Source: Lysobacterales bacterium 15-68-25 (GTDB lineage Bacteria > Pseudomonadota > Gammaproteobacteria > Xanthomonadales > Rhodanobacteraceae). From it: a stretch of 64,000 bases of DNA. The notes beneath the pieces are model-generated. The model saw only the letters and a program-made list of their open reading frames with translations, made no database searches and was not told the DNA's origin. Location: contig NCKB01000007.1 in assembly GCA_002279065.1 (NCBI GenBank), positions 124,001-188,000 on the forward strand, read 5' to 3'. Both the position numbers and the translations under genes were made by a program. Of the stretch, positions 45,947 to 54,522 are shown in pieces. Positions within the stretch are counted from its first letter, which is position 1; the number at the start of each line of letters is the position of its first letter.

Positions 45947-47638
45947 ATGATCGCCAAACGCCTGCTCCCCGCCCTGGTCGCCACCCTCGCCTGCGGACTC
46001 GCCCACGCGGCCGCTCCGGCCAAGGCGCCCGTCTTCGTCGGTACCGACGCGCCGATGGCGTCCAACGCGATCTACTTCGTGCTGACCGACCGCTTCGTCA
46101 ACGGCGACACCTCCAACGACCACCGCGACCAGGGCGGCGCGCATCCGACCTGGGACATCCCGGTGCCCGGTGCGCCGAAGGGCGAGAGCGCGAACATCGG
46201 CTACCTCGGCGGCGACTTCAAAGGCGTGCTGGAGAACGCCGGCTACATCAAGGGCATGGGCTTCGGCGCGGTGTGGATCACCCCGATCGTCGACAACCCG
46301 GATGAGGCCTTCACCGGCGGCGATCCGGTGAGCTGGGGCTCGAAGTTCACCGACCGCGGCAAGACCGGCTACCACGGCTACTGGGGCGTCAACTTCTACA
46401 AGGTCGACGAGCACCTGCCCAGCAAGGGGCTCGACTACCGCCAGTTCACCGCCGGCATGCACAAGGCCGGCCTGAAGGTGGTGCAGGACATCGTGCTCAA
46501 CCACGGCTCGCCCGCCTTCACCATGCCGGTGAAGCAACCGCAGTTCGGCCAGATCTTCGACAAGAACGGCAAGCTCGTCGCCGATGAGCAGAACCTGCCG
46601 CCGTACCGGCTCGACCCGGTGCGCAACCCGCTGCACCGCTTCTACCACGCGTACGACGACCTGGTGCAGCTGTCCAACAACGACGACCAGAACCCGGCCG
46701 TACTCGACTATTTCGTCGGCGCCTACCTGCAGTGGATCGACGAGGGCAGCGACGCGTTCCGCATCGACACCATCAGCCACATGTCGACCACGTTCTGGAA
46801 GCAGTTCAGCGCGCGTATCCGCGCCAAGCATCCGGGCTTCTTCATGTACGGCGAGGCGTTCGACTACAGCCCGGACAACATCGGCAAGTACACCTGGCCT
46901 TCGAGCGGCTCCATCAGCGTGCTCGACTTCCCGCTGCGCGGCCGCATGGGCGACGTGTTCGAGCACCCGGACAGCGACTACGCGCAGATCCTCGACCGGC
47001 TCTACCTCACCAACGGCCCGTACCAGAACCCGTACGAGCTGGTGACCTTCTACGACAACCACGACATGGCGCGGTTGAACGCCACCGACGACGGCTTCAT
47101 CGACGCCAACAACTTCCTGTTCACCGCACGCGGCATCCCGGCGATCTACTACGGCTCGGAGATCGGCTTCGAGCGAGGCAAGGCCGAGCACCAGGGCAAC
47201 CGCAACTACTTTGGCCAGCAGCGCATCGACAACGCGCCGAAGAGCCCGATCTACCAGCACCTCAAGGCCATCGCCACACTGCGCGAGAAGACCCCGGCAC
47301 TGCAGCGCGGCCTGATGCTGCCGATCCGCTTCGCCGGCCAGCAGGCGTCGTTCTACCGCGTCTACCAGCAGGGCAAGGTGCACCAGATCGCGCTGGTGCT
47401 GCTGAACAAGGGCGACCAGCCGGCCACGTTCAAGATCGACCAGTGGCTGCAGGGCGGCACCTGGCATCCGGCATTCGGCGATGGTCGGCCGGTCGCCGTG
47501 GCCGACGGTAGCCCGCTCGATGCCACCGTGGGCCCGCACGACGTGCAGGTCTACCTGCTCGATGCCCGCGTCCAGCGTCCCGACCTGCTGGCCGAGTTGA
47601 CGCGGTTGCAGGAGGAGCGGGGACATCCCGCGCACTGA
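45947..47638 (+). CDS. Secreted GH13 alpha-amylase
   Basis: The 563-residue protein has a Sec signal (MIAKRLLPALVATLACGLAHAAA) and a GH13 barrel opening NAIYFVLTDRFVNGD. Catalytic residues are D274 (FRIDTISHM), E303 (YGEAFDYS) and D373 (YDNHDMARL). GYHGYWGVNFYKVDEH and YYGSEIGFERGKAEHQGNR are typical of periplasmic or extracellular amylases in Xanthomonadales. It would cut starch or longer maltodextrins before uptake. GGAAG precedes the ATG. The REP pair lies between it and the symporter gene, and a 13-bp-stem terminator follows, closing the operator-4 unit. No starch-binding module is visible. Confidence 0.91.
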   Translation: MIAKRLLPALVATLACGLAHAAAPAKAPVFVGTDAPMASNAIYFVLTDRFVNGDTSNDHRDQGGAHPTWDIPVPGAPKGESANIGYLGGDFKGVLENAGYIKGMGFGAVWITPIVDNPDEAFTGGDPVSWGSKFTDRGKTGYHGYWGVNFYKVDEHLPSKGLDYRQFTAGMHKAGLKVVQDIVLNHGSPAFTMPVKQPQFGQIFDKNGKLVADEQNLPPYRLDPVRNPLHRFYHAYDDLVQLSNNDDQNPAVLDYFVGAYLQWIDEGSDAFRIDTISHMSTTFWKQFSARIRAKHPGFFMYGEAFDYSPDNIGKYTWPSSGSISVLDFPLRGRMGDVFEHPDSDYAQILDRLYLTNGPYQNPYELVTFYDNHDMARLNATDDGFIDANNFLFTARGIPAIYYGSEIGFERGKAEHQGNRNYFGQQRIDNAPKSPIYQHLKAIATLREKTPALQRGLMLPIRFAGQQASFYRVYQQGKVHQIALVLLNKGDQPATFKIDQWLQGGTWHPAFGDGRPVAVADGSPLDATVGPHDVQVYLLDARVQRPDLLAELTRLQEERGHPAH

Positions 47639-47664
47639 GCACTGCTTGCATCGGCGGGACCGGA

Positions 47665-47700
47665 CGAAAGGCGCAGCGTTGGGCTGCGCCTTTCGCTTTT
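47665..47700 (+). terminator. Rho-independent terminator of the amylase unit
   Basis: CGAAAGGCGCAGC (47665-47677) pairs perfectly with 47683-47695 around a five-base loop and is followed by CTTTT. It marks the end of the alpha-glucan locus. Confidence 0.85.
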
Positions 47701-47893
47701 CCGGCGGCCGCTTTGCGGCACCGACACGGCAGCGCCAGGTGCACCGCCACGCTCGCCGCGAACGCATCCCGCCGACCGATGCCACGCGTGCTTGCTTGTC
47801 CCCGTCCGGAGGCGCCGCGCATACTTGGCGCTTCACTTCACGCGCGCTGCGCCATCCCGCGTCAGTCCGCAAAGACAACAAGAGCCCCGTCCG

Positions 47894-48232
47894 ATGAGCA
47901 GTCTGCCCCCCTGTCCGCAATGCCAGTCCAGCTACACCTACGAGGACCGCAACCTGCTGGTGTGTCCCGAGTGCGGCCATGAGTGGACGGCCGGGGAACC
48001 TGCCGCCGAAGCCGACGTCCGCGTGGTCAAGGACGCAAACGGCAACGTGCTCAACGACGGCGACACGGTCACCGTGATCAAGGACCTCAAGGTGAAAGGC
48101 TCCTCGCTGGTGGTGAAGGTCGGCACCAAGGTCAAGAACATCCGCCTCGTCGAGGGCGACCACGACATCGATTGCAAGATCGATGGCATCGGTCCGATGA
48201 GCCTCAAGTCCGAGTTCGTCAGGAAGGCGTAG
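47894..48232 (+). CDS. yjdM: Zinc-ribbon protein YjdM (PhnA family)
   Basis: The 112-residue protein has an N-terminal zinc ribbon with C7/C10 and C24/C27 (PCPQC and VCPEC) and a C-terminal SH3-like PhnA domain ([27 protein letters not shown]). It matches E. coli YjdM over its full length. The old name alkylphosphonate utilisation protein comes from genome position, and a role in phosphonate use is not established. A true function is unknown; metal or nucleic-acid binding is plausible from the ribbon. It stands alone, 194 bp after the amylase terminator. Confidence 0.92.
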   Translation: MSSLPPCPQCQSSYTYEDRNLLVCPECGHEWTAGEPAAEADVRVVKDANGNVLNDGDTVTVIKDLKVKGSSLVVKVGTKVKNIRLVEGDHDIDCKIDGIGPMSLKSEFVRKA

Positions 48233-48582
48233 CAGTGTTCCCTGACGCGGGGCATGCTCCCCCGCGATTCGCGGCAACGCGAACGACGTCCGGGGTCGGG
48301 ACATCACCGTCCGGCGCGTGAAGACACGCAGCGGAGAGAGCTGGAGACTGCGCGTACACCGGCTTCTTCGACCTGCCGGATGCTGCAAGCATCAGCGCAG
48401 CATCCGCCAGCCGGGGCGGACGACTGTCGAAGTGCGGCGGTCCCGCCGAGCCCATCGCCCCGGCCAGCCGCAGGAGCGAGCGGACCCGATCGGGGACCGG
48501 CGCGCGAACATCCGGCAGAATCGGACATCCCGTGCATGGCGAGACGCCGGCAACGGGGCCCATCACCGAGCAACTGCCAGCC
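48233..48582. other. 350-bp intergenic region, nothing clear
   Basis: No credible gene is visible. A weak hairpin (GCGGGG 48247-48252 with CCCCGC 48260-48265) follows yjdM without a T-run, and CGCGATTCGCG at 48263-48273 is a short palindrome. An upstream in-frame GTG at 48532 could extend the next gene by 17 residues. Confidence 0.35.
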
Positions 48583-48945
48583 ATGACCGACTACCGCGTC
48601 AAGTTCGACTTCGTCGTCCATTTCACCAACGGTGGCAGCCTGTCCGCGCAGGACTTCCGGCTGGACATCCCCGGCCAGGATATTTCGGACGACGCGCTGG
48701 CGACGTACCTGATCCAGGACATGCGCCTGCTGATGGCCGGCCGCGTCGATATCAGCAACAAGCAGATCATCGCCGAACCCCACAAGCGCGGCGCGATCGC
48801 CACGACCGGCCTGCCCCAGGCCACCATCGACCTCGCCCGGCACGATCTCTCGGCGGCTGACCTGCTGGCGCAGGCAAAAGACCATCCGCTGCGCGTGGTC
48901 GCTGCGGATGGCGAAAGCTACAAGGTGTCCCGTCTGGTGGTCTGA
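48583..48945 (+). CDS. Conserved hypothetical protein (120 aa)
   Basis: From ATG 48583 the product is soluble, acidic and alpha/beta in character: MTDYRVKFDFVVHFTNGGSL, then RLDIPGQDISDDALATYLIQDMRLLMAGRVDISNKQIIAEPHKR. It has no signal peptide, membrane segment or Cys. Regular alternation of hydrophobic residues and coherent codon use support a real gene. I do not recognise the family; similar short proteins appear in other Xanthomonadales from memory, without a known role. A GTG at 48532 is a possible longer start. It is convergent with the diguanylate cyclase gene, 25 bp away. Confidence 0.7.
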   Translation: MTDYRVKFDFVVHFTNGGSLSAQDFRLDIPGQDISDDALATYLIQDMRLLMAGRVDISNKQIIAEPHKRGAIATTGLPQATIDLARHDLSAADLLAQAKDHPLRVVAADGESYKVSRLVV

Positions 48946-48970
48946 TGGTCGTTCGGCAGAGCCGGACGGG

Positions 48971-50125
48971 TCAGCCCATCACCACGCGGTTGCGCCCGGC
49001 GCGCTTGGCCGCGTACAGGGCGTGATCCGCGCGTCCCACCAGCGTCTCGAAACTGACGCCACCCTGCCACGGCCCGGTGGCGATGCCCACGCTGGCGGTC
49101 ACGCCCACCTCGCCCGCCTGGCTGGGTACCGGGCTGCCGGCGACCAGGGTGCGAAGCTGCTCACCCGTCGCTTCCGCGTCGCTGCTCGCGGCCGTCCACA
49201 CCAGCATGAACTCCTCGCCACCAGTGCGCGCCACCAGGTCGCCGGACCCGGCCCCCAGGTGCAGCCGGCGGGCGACTTCCGCCAGCACCTCATCGCCCAC
49301 CTGGTGGCCGAAGCGGTCATTGATCAGCTTGAACTCGTCCAGGTCCAGCAGGGCCACGGCCACATCCGAAGCGGATGGATCGGCGGTCGGCGGCCGCATC
49401 AGCCGCTCCATGCGCGAGCGCAGGCCGCGTCGGTTGAGCAACCCGGTGAGCGGGTCGAAATCGGCCAGCTTCGCCACCTCGTCGCGGAGCGAGCTGTTCA
49501 CCAGCACCAGCATCGCGAAGCCTTCGGACACCACCAGCAACAGCGTCGCCATCAGCCAATGCTCATTGGCCTCGTCGAGTTGGGCGATGGAGGCGCCGAT
49601 GGGCAGGATCGACGCTGCGCGAGCCAGCGCGACCAGGGCCGCCAGGCCCAAAACCACCCCCATGAGCGCCAGTGCACCGCTGCCGCCCGGCGGCCGTGCC
49701 TGCCAGGCGAGCCACGCTGCACGCGCCATGATCAGGCCCGAGACGGCCTGGGTGATGGACAACGACCACCAGAGGGTTTGCCCCGTGGCCAGCAGGGTGA
49801 AGGAAAACAGCGCCATCGCGCCGAACACCAGCGCCATGCCGAGCCAGGGAATGCGCCGCCCGAGAAAAGCATGCATGCCCGCAAGCATCAGCAGCGCCTG
49901 CAGCACGCCACCCAGATGCCCTGGTGGCTTCGATGCCTGCACACCCCACAGCTCGGCAATGCCCGGCCGGATCGCCTGGCTGAGCAGCGACGCCAGGAAC
50001 GCGCCGGACCAGAGCCACAAGCCGGGCTTGCGGGTAGTCCAACCGCCCGCAAGCGTGAACAGCGCGGTCAACCCGGACAACGCCAGGTAGACGCTGAGCA
50101 GCGTGTCGGTGTCGAGCGGTCCCAA
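48971..50125 (-). CDS. Membrane diguanylate cyclase (GGDEF)
   Basis: The 384-residue protein has six or seven N-terminal TM helices (residues about 8-205) with no recognised sensor family, then a GGDEF domain with DPLTGLLNRRGLRSRMERL, FKLINDRFGHQVGDEVL and active site G302-G-E-E-F306. The RxxD inhibitory site expected just before the active loop is absent (the segment reads GSGDLVART), so product inhibition may be weak. It would make cyclic di-GMP at the membrane. The start is TTG at 50123-50125 with GGAGAGG upstream. It is 163 bp downstream of the alpha/beta hydrolase gene on the same strand. A link to the GT2 exopolysaccharide enzyme at 3708 is possible but unproven. Confidence 0.92.
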   Translation of the reverse strand: MGPLDTDTLLSVYLALSGLTALFTLAGGWTTRKPGLWLWSGAFLASLLSQAIRPGIAELWGVQASKPPGHLGGVLQALLMLAGMHAFLGRRIPWLGMALVFGAMALFSFTLLATGQTLWWSLSITQAVSGLIMARAAWLAWQARPPGGSGALALMGVVLGLAALVALARAASILPIGASIAQLDEANEHWLMATLLLVVSEGFAMLVLVNSSLRDEVAKLADFDPLTGLLNRRGLRSRMERLMRPPTADPSASDVAVALLDLDEFKLINDRFGHQVGDEVLAEVARRLHLGAGSGDLVARTGGEEFMLVWTAASSDAEATGEQLRTLVAGSPVPSQAGEVGVTASVGIATGPWQGGVSFETLVGRADHALYAAKRAGRNRVVMG

Positions 50126-50288
50126 GCTGCCTCTCCGGATCGGGTAGGCGCATCATGCCCGCTGCGATACGGCAAGGGAAACGGGAACTTCACCCTGCGG
50201 AAATCCAAGCGGCGCCCGACGTTTCCGTCCGGATCGGGGCCACGACCGTTCCCCCCGACGGCCGGCTTCGACGCGGGGCCGGACGTGA

Positions 50289-51026
50289 CTAACGCCCCAG
50301 CTTGCGCAGGAAACCCTCGAAGCTGTCCAGATTGGCCGCGTAACCGGCCGGATCGCGCGCTTCGACCAGGGTCGAGGCACCGTGCACGCCGGCCTCGGGC
50401 TTGTAGTCGGTGATGTGGTCGCCATGCGCCTTGCTCAGCACTTCGGCGACGTTCCCCGCCTCGGCGGGATCGGTGGTGATGTAGAACGGGACCGTCACCT
50501 TGGCCGCCGCGTTCTTGATCAGGTCCTTGTCGTCGAAGTATTCGCCGGGCGAGAAGCTGGCGATCGCGGTGAGACCCGGCGGATGGCGGGCGGCCAGCAG
50601 GATGACCAGGGCCGAGGAGTAGGAACTGCCGACTGCCACGATCTTCGTGTAGTGCCTGTCGCGAGCCCAGGCCAGTGCGGCATCGAGGTCGGGCGCGGCT
50701 TCCAGGTAACCGGTGGAGCGGCCCAGCGCCTGCACCGTCCGGTTGCGGCCGCCGAACAGGTCGCCGCCCGAACGCTGGTCGATCGCCAGCGTGTCGTAGC
50801 CGAGCCGGTTGAACCGGGCGATCAGCGGGTCGTACTCGTGGCGGCTGGCGCGGGCCTGGTGGAACAGCAGCAGCACCTTGTCGTTGTGCGCCCGGGCCTG
50901 GCTCAGCGTGCCGTAGACATCGACGCGGTCCGCTGTGCGCAAGGTCACCGGCTCGCCGGCGACTGCCTGGCCGGACAGCATGAGGATCGGAAGGATGCCG
51001 ATGAAGCGGACGATGCGTGCATGCAT
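50289..51026 (-). CDS. Exported alpha/beta hydrolase
   Basis: The 245-residue protein has a Sec signal (MHARIVRFIGILPILMLSGQAVAG). The alpha/beta-hydrolase fold shows LLLFHQARASRHEYDPLIARF, the nucleophile elbow GSSYSS with S135, and a late catalytic His in EAGVHGAST, with an Asp in YITTDPAEAG as the likely third member. It belongs to the dienelactone-hydrolase/BAAT-like broad group. It would act on an ester or amide in the periplasm; the substrate is unknown. It is codirectional with, but 163 bp upstream of, the diguanylate cyclase gene. Confidence 0.82.
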   Translation of the reverse strand: MHARIVRFIGILPILMLSGQAVAGEPVTLRTADRVDVYGTLSQARAHNDKVLLLFHQARASRHEYDPLIARFNRLGYDTLAIDQRSGGDLFGGRNRTVQALGRSTGYLEAAPDLDAALAWARDRHYTKIVAVGSSYSSALVILLAARHPPGLTAIASFSPGEYFDDKDLIKNAAAKVTVPFYITTDPAEAGNVAEVLSKAHGDHITDYKPEAGVHGASTLVEARDPAGYAANLDSFEGFLRKLGR

Positions 51027-51135
51027 GGACGTGCCCTCGGGAGTTCGACGAAACAGACCCGCCGATGCCGGATCGGCCCGCGGCGGACGGCGACGCCGAC
51101 CTTACCTCACCGCCCGGGCTCCGGCCCGCTCCCTG

Positions 51136-52158
51136 TCATCCAGCCCCGTCCCGGCCCGCGATGGTGACCACCACCTTGCCATCCGCGTGGCAGTCTTCGA
51201 TCAGCCGATAGGCCTGCTCCGCCTCACCGAGAGTGAACCGGTGCGGATCCAGGCGGATGCGGAGCTCCCCCCGGTCGGCCAACCGCGCCGCCTCGCGCAG
51301 GATCTCGCCGTGGTGTGCACGTCCCTCGCCGGTGAGCAGTGGCCGCAAGGTGAACACGCCCGAATAGGTGGCGGCGCGGAACGACAGCGGCGCCAGCGCA
51401 TGCGTGCCCCAGCCCAGCGCGCTGACCACATGGCCGTGATACGGCCTCACCGCCTCGAACGAGGCATCAAGGGTCGCGCCGCCGACGGTGTCATAGACGA
51501 TGTCGAAGCCTTCGCCGCCGGTGTGTGCCTGCACGTAGTCGGCCACCGGGGTGGCGCGATAGTCGATCGCCGTGGCGCCGTAGCCTTCGATCACTTCACG
51601 ACTCTCGGCGGCACCGGTGGCGAACACCCTCGCACCGTGCGCCTGCGCCAGTTGCACCGCCAGGTGGCCCACGCCACCCGCACCGCCGTGTACCAGCACA
51701 CGCTGCCCTGCGCGCACGCGGGCGCGGTCGACCAGCCCCTCGTAGGCCGTGATGAAGCCGAGCGGCAGCGCCGCCGCCTCGCGCATGGAGAACGACACCG
51801 GCTTGTGCGCCAGCAGTCGGGCATCGACCGCGGCGTATTCGGCCAGCGAACCCTGCACGCCGCCGACGCCGCCGGTCATGCCGTAGACCTCGTCGCCTGC
51901 CTGCCAGCCGTCGACGTCGGGGCCGACGGCGACCACCGTGCCGGCCAGGTCGATGCCGAGCACGGCCGGCAGCGGGTGACGCGCGTGGGCGGCCTTGCCG
52001 GCGCGGATCTTGGTGTCCAGCGGATTCAGGCCGGCCGCAGCGACGCGGACCAGTACCTGGCCGGGCGCAGGTACCGGCAGCGGCAGGTCGACGAGACGGA
52101 GCCGGGCGCCGGCCTGCTCCTGCACGGCGGCTTTCATGGTGGCGGGGAGAGCGTTCAT
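51136..52158 (-). CDS. NADPH-dependent quinone oxidoreductase-like protein (MDR family)
   Basis: The 340-residue protein is a medium-chain dehydrogenase/reductase without zinc ligands. It has the N-terminal GroES-like fold (AAGLNPLDTKIRAGK), the nucleotide-binding motif VLVHGGAGGVGHLAVQLAQAHGA, and the zeta-crystallin-like C-terminal GEAEQAYRLIEDCHADGKVVVTI. It would reduce quinones or enones with NADPH in the cytoplasm. It is divergent from a LysR regulator at 52279 across a 120-bp gap containing nested palindromes, the classical layout in which the LysR protein controls the neighbouring gene. Confidence 0.9.
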   Translation of the reverse strand: MNALPATMKAAVQEQAGARLRLVDLPLPVPAPGQVLVRVAAAGLNPLDTKIRAGKAAHARHPLPAVLGIDLAGTVVAVGPDVDGWQAGDEVYGMTGGVGGVQGSLAEYAAVDARLLAHKPVSFSMREAAALPLGFITAYEGLVDRARVRAGQRVLVHGGAGGVGHLAVQLAQAHGARVFATGAAESREVIEGYGATAIDYRATPVADYVQAHTGGEGFDIVYDTVGGATLDASFEAVRPYHGHVVSALGWGTHALAPLSFRAATYSGVFTLRPLLTGEGRAHHGEILREAARLADRGELRIRLDPHRFTLGEAEQAYRLIEDCHADGKVVVTIAGRDGAG

Positions 52159-52208
52159 GGCGATGGGTCCGTGAGAGGGAGTGGCGCCAAGGTAGATCGC
52201 AAACAAAC

Positions 52209-52243
52209 GCATGGAAATCGACAATTTCGTTCGCTTTCCATGC
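52209..52243. promoter_or_regulatory. Nested inverted repeats between oxidoreductase and LysR genes
   Basis: GCATGGAAA (52209-52217) is the exact reverse complement of TTTCCATGC (52235-52243), and GAAAT/ATTTC (52214-52218, 52224-52228) nests inside. The element is A/T-rich against its surroundings and lies midway between the two divergent starts, as expected for a LysR autoregulatory/activation site. Confidence 0.6.
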
Positions 52244-52278
52244 AAAACTGCATGCCTCCGCCACCAAGGGGCACCGCC

Positions 52279-53127
52279 ATGGAATGGAGCGACGTCCGCA
52301 TCTTCCTCGCCATCGCCCGCGAAGGCTCGCTCGGCGCCGCCGCGCGCGCGGTGGGTCAGACCCAGCCGACCATGGGCCGGCGCCTGCGTGCGCTGGAGGC
52401 CGCAGTCGGGCAGAGCCTGTTCCAGCGCACGCCCGACGGCTTCGTGCTCACCGACGAGGGCACCGCGGTGATGGCCAGCGCCGAGCGCATGGAGGAAGAG
52501 GCGCTCGCCTTCGAGCGCCAGCTGGCCGGACACGGCAGCGCGCTCGGCGGGTCATTGCGGCTGGCCACATCGGACTGGTTCGGCAGCTATGTGCTCACGC
52601 CCGTACTGGCCGAGTTCGCACGACGCCACGCCGCGGTGACGGTGGAGCTGCTTACCGACAGCCGCCTCTACAGCCTGGCCCGGCGCGAGGCCGACCTCGC
52701 CTTCCGCATCAAGCCGTTCGACGAACCGGACGTGATCTCGCGGCGCCTGCTGCGCATGCCCTACGCGCTCTACACGCACCGCGACCAGCCACGCCCGCGC
52801 AAGGGTGGGCGCGGCACCCGTCTGGTCACCATGAACGCAGCGTTCGGCGGCATGCCGGACGTCGCGTGGCTGAAGAAGCACCTGCCGGAGGCCAGCGTCG
52901 CCTTCACCAGCAACAGCCGCGAGGTGCAGGCGCGCATGTGCATGCAGGGTATCGGTGCCGCGGTGCTGCCCACCGCGCTCGGCGACGCATTCGGCGAACT
53001 GAAACGCATCGACCTCGGCGACCCGCCCCCCTCACGCGACACGTGGATCGGCTACCACAAGGACCTGAAGCGCCTCGGCCGCCTGCGCCGTCTGCTGGAG
53101 CTGCTGTCGGAGCAGTTCCCGAGCTGA
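52279..53127 (+). CDS. LysR-family transcriptional regulator
   Basis: The 282-residue protein has an N-terminal winged helix (MEWSDVRIFLAIAREGSLGAAARAVGQTQPTMGRRLRALEA) and a LysR substrate-binding domain from about residue 90. It is slightly shorter than most LysR proteins (about 300). AAGGGG lies eight to nine bases before the ATG at 52279. It probably controls the divergent oxidoreductase gene and itself through the nested palindrome at 52209-52243. The inducer is unknown; quinones or electrophiles are reasonable candidates given the target. Confidence 0.9.
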   Translation: MEWSDVRIFLAIAREGSLGAAARAVGQTQPTMGRRLRALEAAVGQSLFQRTPDGFVLTDEGTAVMASAERMEEEALAFERQLAGHGSALGGSLRLATSDWFGSYVLTPVLAEFARRHAAVTVELLTDSRLYSLARREADLAFRIKPFDEPDVISRRLLRMPYALYTHRDQPRPRKGGRGTRLVTMNAAFGGMPDVAWLKKHLPEASVAFTSNSREVQARMCMQGIGAAVLPTALGDAFGELKRIDLGDPPPSRDTWIGYHKDLKRLGRLRRLLELLSEQFPS

Positions 53128-53139
53128 GCTCGCCGGCGA

Positions 53140-53886
53140 TCAGATCGACTGTCGTCGTGCCTCAGCGGCCACCTGCGCATCCACCCCGTCGTCGCGGCTG
53201 ACCATGGCGTAGTTGTAGCCCTGGCCCGACCAGTACTGCGCCACCAGCCCGCCGTCGACACGCCGGCCGGTGGGCAGCAGGTGGTTGCGGGGGCCTGGCG
53301 GGCGCACGTAGAAGCTGATCGCGTGGCCGGCCGCATCCTCGTACAGCACCATCGCCGCCGCCCCCTGGTCGGTGGCGAACAGACGACCACCGACGGCATG
53401 GAAGCCGGCGCCGCTGAGATCCGGCAGGCGGGCGGCATGCTCGAAATGCGCATCCAGCCAAGCCTGCATGTCGCCAGCGCGTTGCGGCACCACGTCCGGA
53501 CGTGCGGCACGATCCAGCGCCACCAGCCGGTAGGCCTCCATCGCGTCGGCCATCGGCGCGGCCGTAGTAGCGCCGCGCATCCGCCAGCCACCGACGCCAC
53601 CGATGCCGAGGCACAGCACGGCTGCAGCGGCGAGCGAGAGTCGCTGCACGCGCCGCTGCCTGCGCTGTCGCCGGATCGCAGCGGGTTGCAGTGTGTGGTT
53701 GTCCGGCAGGGTCTGTGCCCCGGCCAGGGCGGCCCGCAGGCGCTGCGCATCGTGCTGCCACGCGCGGACCTCGGCGGCCCGCTCGGGGTGACGCGCGAGG
53801 TAGCGCTCGACCGCTTCGCGCCGCTCGCCATCGAGACGACCGTCGACGTAGGCATGGATATCGTGTTCGCTGGGCGACGTGGTCAT
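53140..53886 (-). CDS. Membrane anti-sigma factor
   Basis: The 248-residue protein has a short cytoplasmic N-terminal helix bundle typical of anti-sigma domains (SEHDIHAYVDGRLDGERREAVERYLARHPE), a single TM helix (LSLAAAAVLCLGIGGVGGW, about 82-100) and a periplasmic domain of about 145 residues (DLSGAGFHAVGGRLFATDQGAAAMVLYED). No Cys is present in the N-terminal region, so it is not a zinc-binding ZAS-type redox sensor. Its ATG overlaps the sigma-factor stop (ATGA), so sigma and anti-sigma are made in fixed ratio. It should hold the ECF sigma factor at the membrane until a periplasmic signal releases it. Confidence 0.9.
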   Translation of the reverse strand: MTTSPSEHDIHAYVDGRLDGERREAVERYLARHPERAAEVRAWQHDAQRLRAALAGAQTLPDNHTLQPAAIRRQRRQRRVQRLSLAAAAVLCLGIGGVGGWRMRGATTAAPMADAMEAYRLVALDRAARPDVVPQRAGDMQAWLDAHFEHAARLPDLSGAGFHAVGGRLFATDQGAAAMVLYEDAAGHAISFYVRPPGPRNHLLPTGRRVDGGLVAQYWSGQGYNYAMVSRDDGVDAQVAAEARRQSI

Positions 53887-54398
53887 TTGAGTATCCGCAA
53901 CGAAGGGGCAGGTTGTTCGCCCTCGCCATGGCGACGCATCGCCTGGCGTGCGCGCGACAGGCGTGACATGACAGTGCCGATGGGCACGTCGAGAATGTCC
54001 GCGACCTGCTGGTAGCTCAGGCCTTCCACCGTCACCCACAGCAGCAGGCTGCGCTGCTCAGGGGTGAGGTGTTCGAACGCTGCCAGCGCCGACTGCGCCA
54101 GCAGCTCGCGCTCCGCCGACGGCCACTGCGGTTCGTCGTCCTGCCGCAGTCGCCCGAGCAGCCACGCGTAGCGCTGCGAGCGACGCCGCGCGTCGAGGAA
54201 CTGGCGGTAGAGGATGCGGAACAACCAGGCACGCAGGTCGCCATCCTCGCGCTTGGCGGCCTGCGTGGACAGCGCACGTTCCATCGTGGATTGCACTAGG
54301 TCGTCGGCGCTGGACAGGTCGCGGGTCAGCCACAGCGCGAAGCGCCGCAGGCGCGGCAGCAGTTCGCTGAGCTGGTCGTCGAAGGCGTGATCGGACAT
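53883..54398 (-). CDS. ECF RNA polymerase sigma factor
   Basis: The 171-residue protein contains sigma region 2 (LPRLRRFALWLTRDLSSADDLVQSTMERALS, then AWLFRILYRQFLDARRR) and region 4 (LTPEQRSLLLWVTVEGLSYQQVADILDVPIGTVMSRLSRARQAM), with no region 1.1 or 3. It is divergent from a catalase-like peroxidase/cytochrome b561 operon; the same four-gene neighbourhood is known for one ECF group. Matching promoter-like elements of the form GGAATA-N15-CGTC lie on both strands between the two operons, so it probably drives its own gene and the peroxidase operon. Confidence 0.93.
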   Translation of the reverse strand: MSDHAFDDQLSELLPRLRRFALWLTRDLSSADDLVQSTMERALSTQAAKREDGDLRAWLFRILYRQFLDARRRSQRYAWLLGRLRQDDEPQWPSAERELLAQSALAAFEHLTPEQRSLLLWVTVEGLSYQQVADILDVPIGTVMSRLSRARQAMRRHGEGEQPAPSLRILK

Positions 54399-54429
54399 GG
54401 ATCGGGCCGCAGGTGGTTTCGCCATGCAG

Positions 54430-54454
54430 GACGCCGCAGGACGGAAATTATTCC
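54430..54454 (-). promoter_or_regulatory. ECF-type promoter for the sigma/anti-sigma operon
   Basis: On the minus strand GGAATA (54449-54454) and CGTC (54430-54433) are separated by exactly 15 bases, and the -10 side reads GCGGCGTC. It lies about 30 bases before the sigma-factor ATG. Confidence 0.68.
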
Positions 54455-54462
54455 ATGGCAGG

Positions 54463-54489
54463 GGAATAAAGCCGCGTGAGCGGCGTCTG
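54463..54489 (+). promoter_or_regulatory. ECF-type promoter for the peroxidase/cytochrome operon
   Basis: GGAATA (54463-54468) and CGTC (54484-54487) are separated by exactly 15 bases, with the same GCGGCGTC context as the divergent element. It lies 33 bases before the peroxidase ATG. Confidence 0.68.
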
Positions 54490-54522
54490 GCTGGAATCCC
54501 CACCAAGCCCGGAGCCCGTTGC

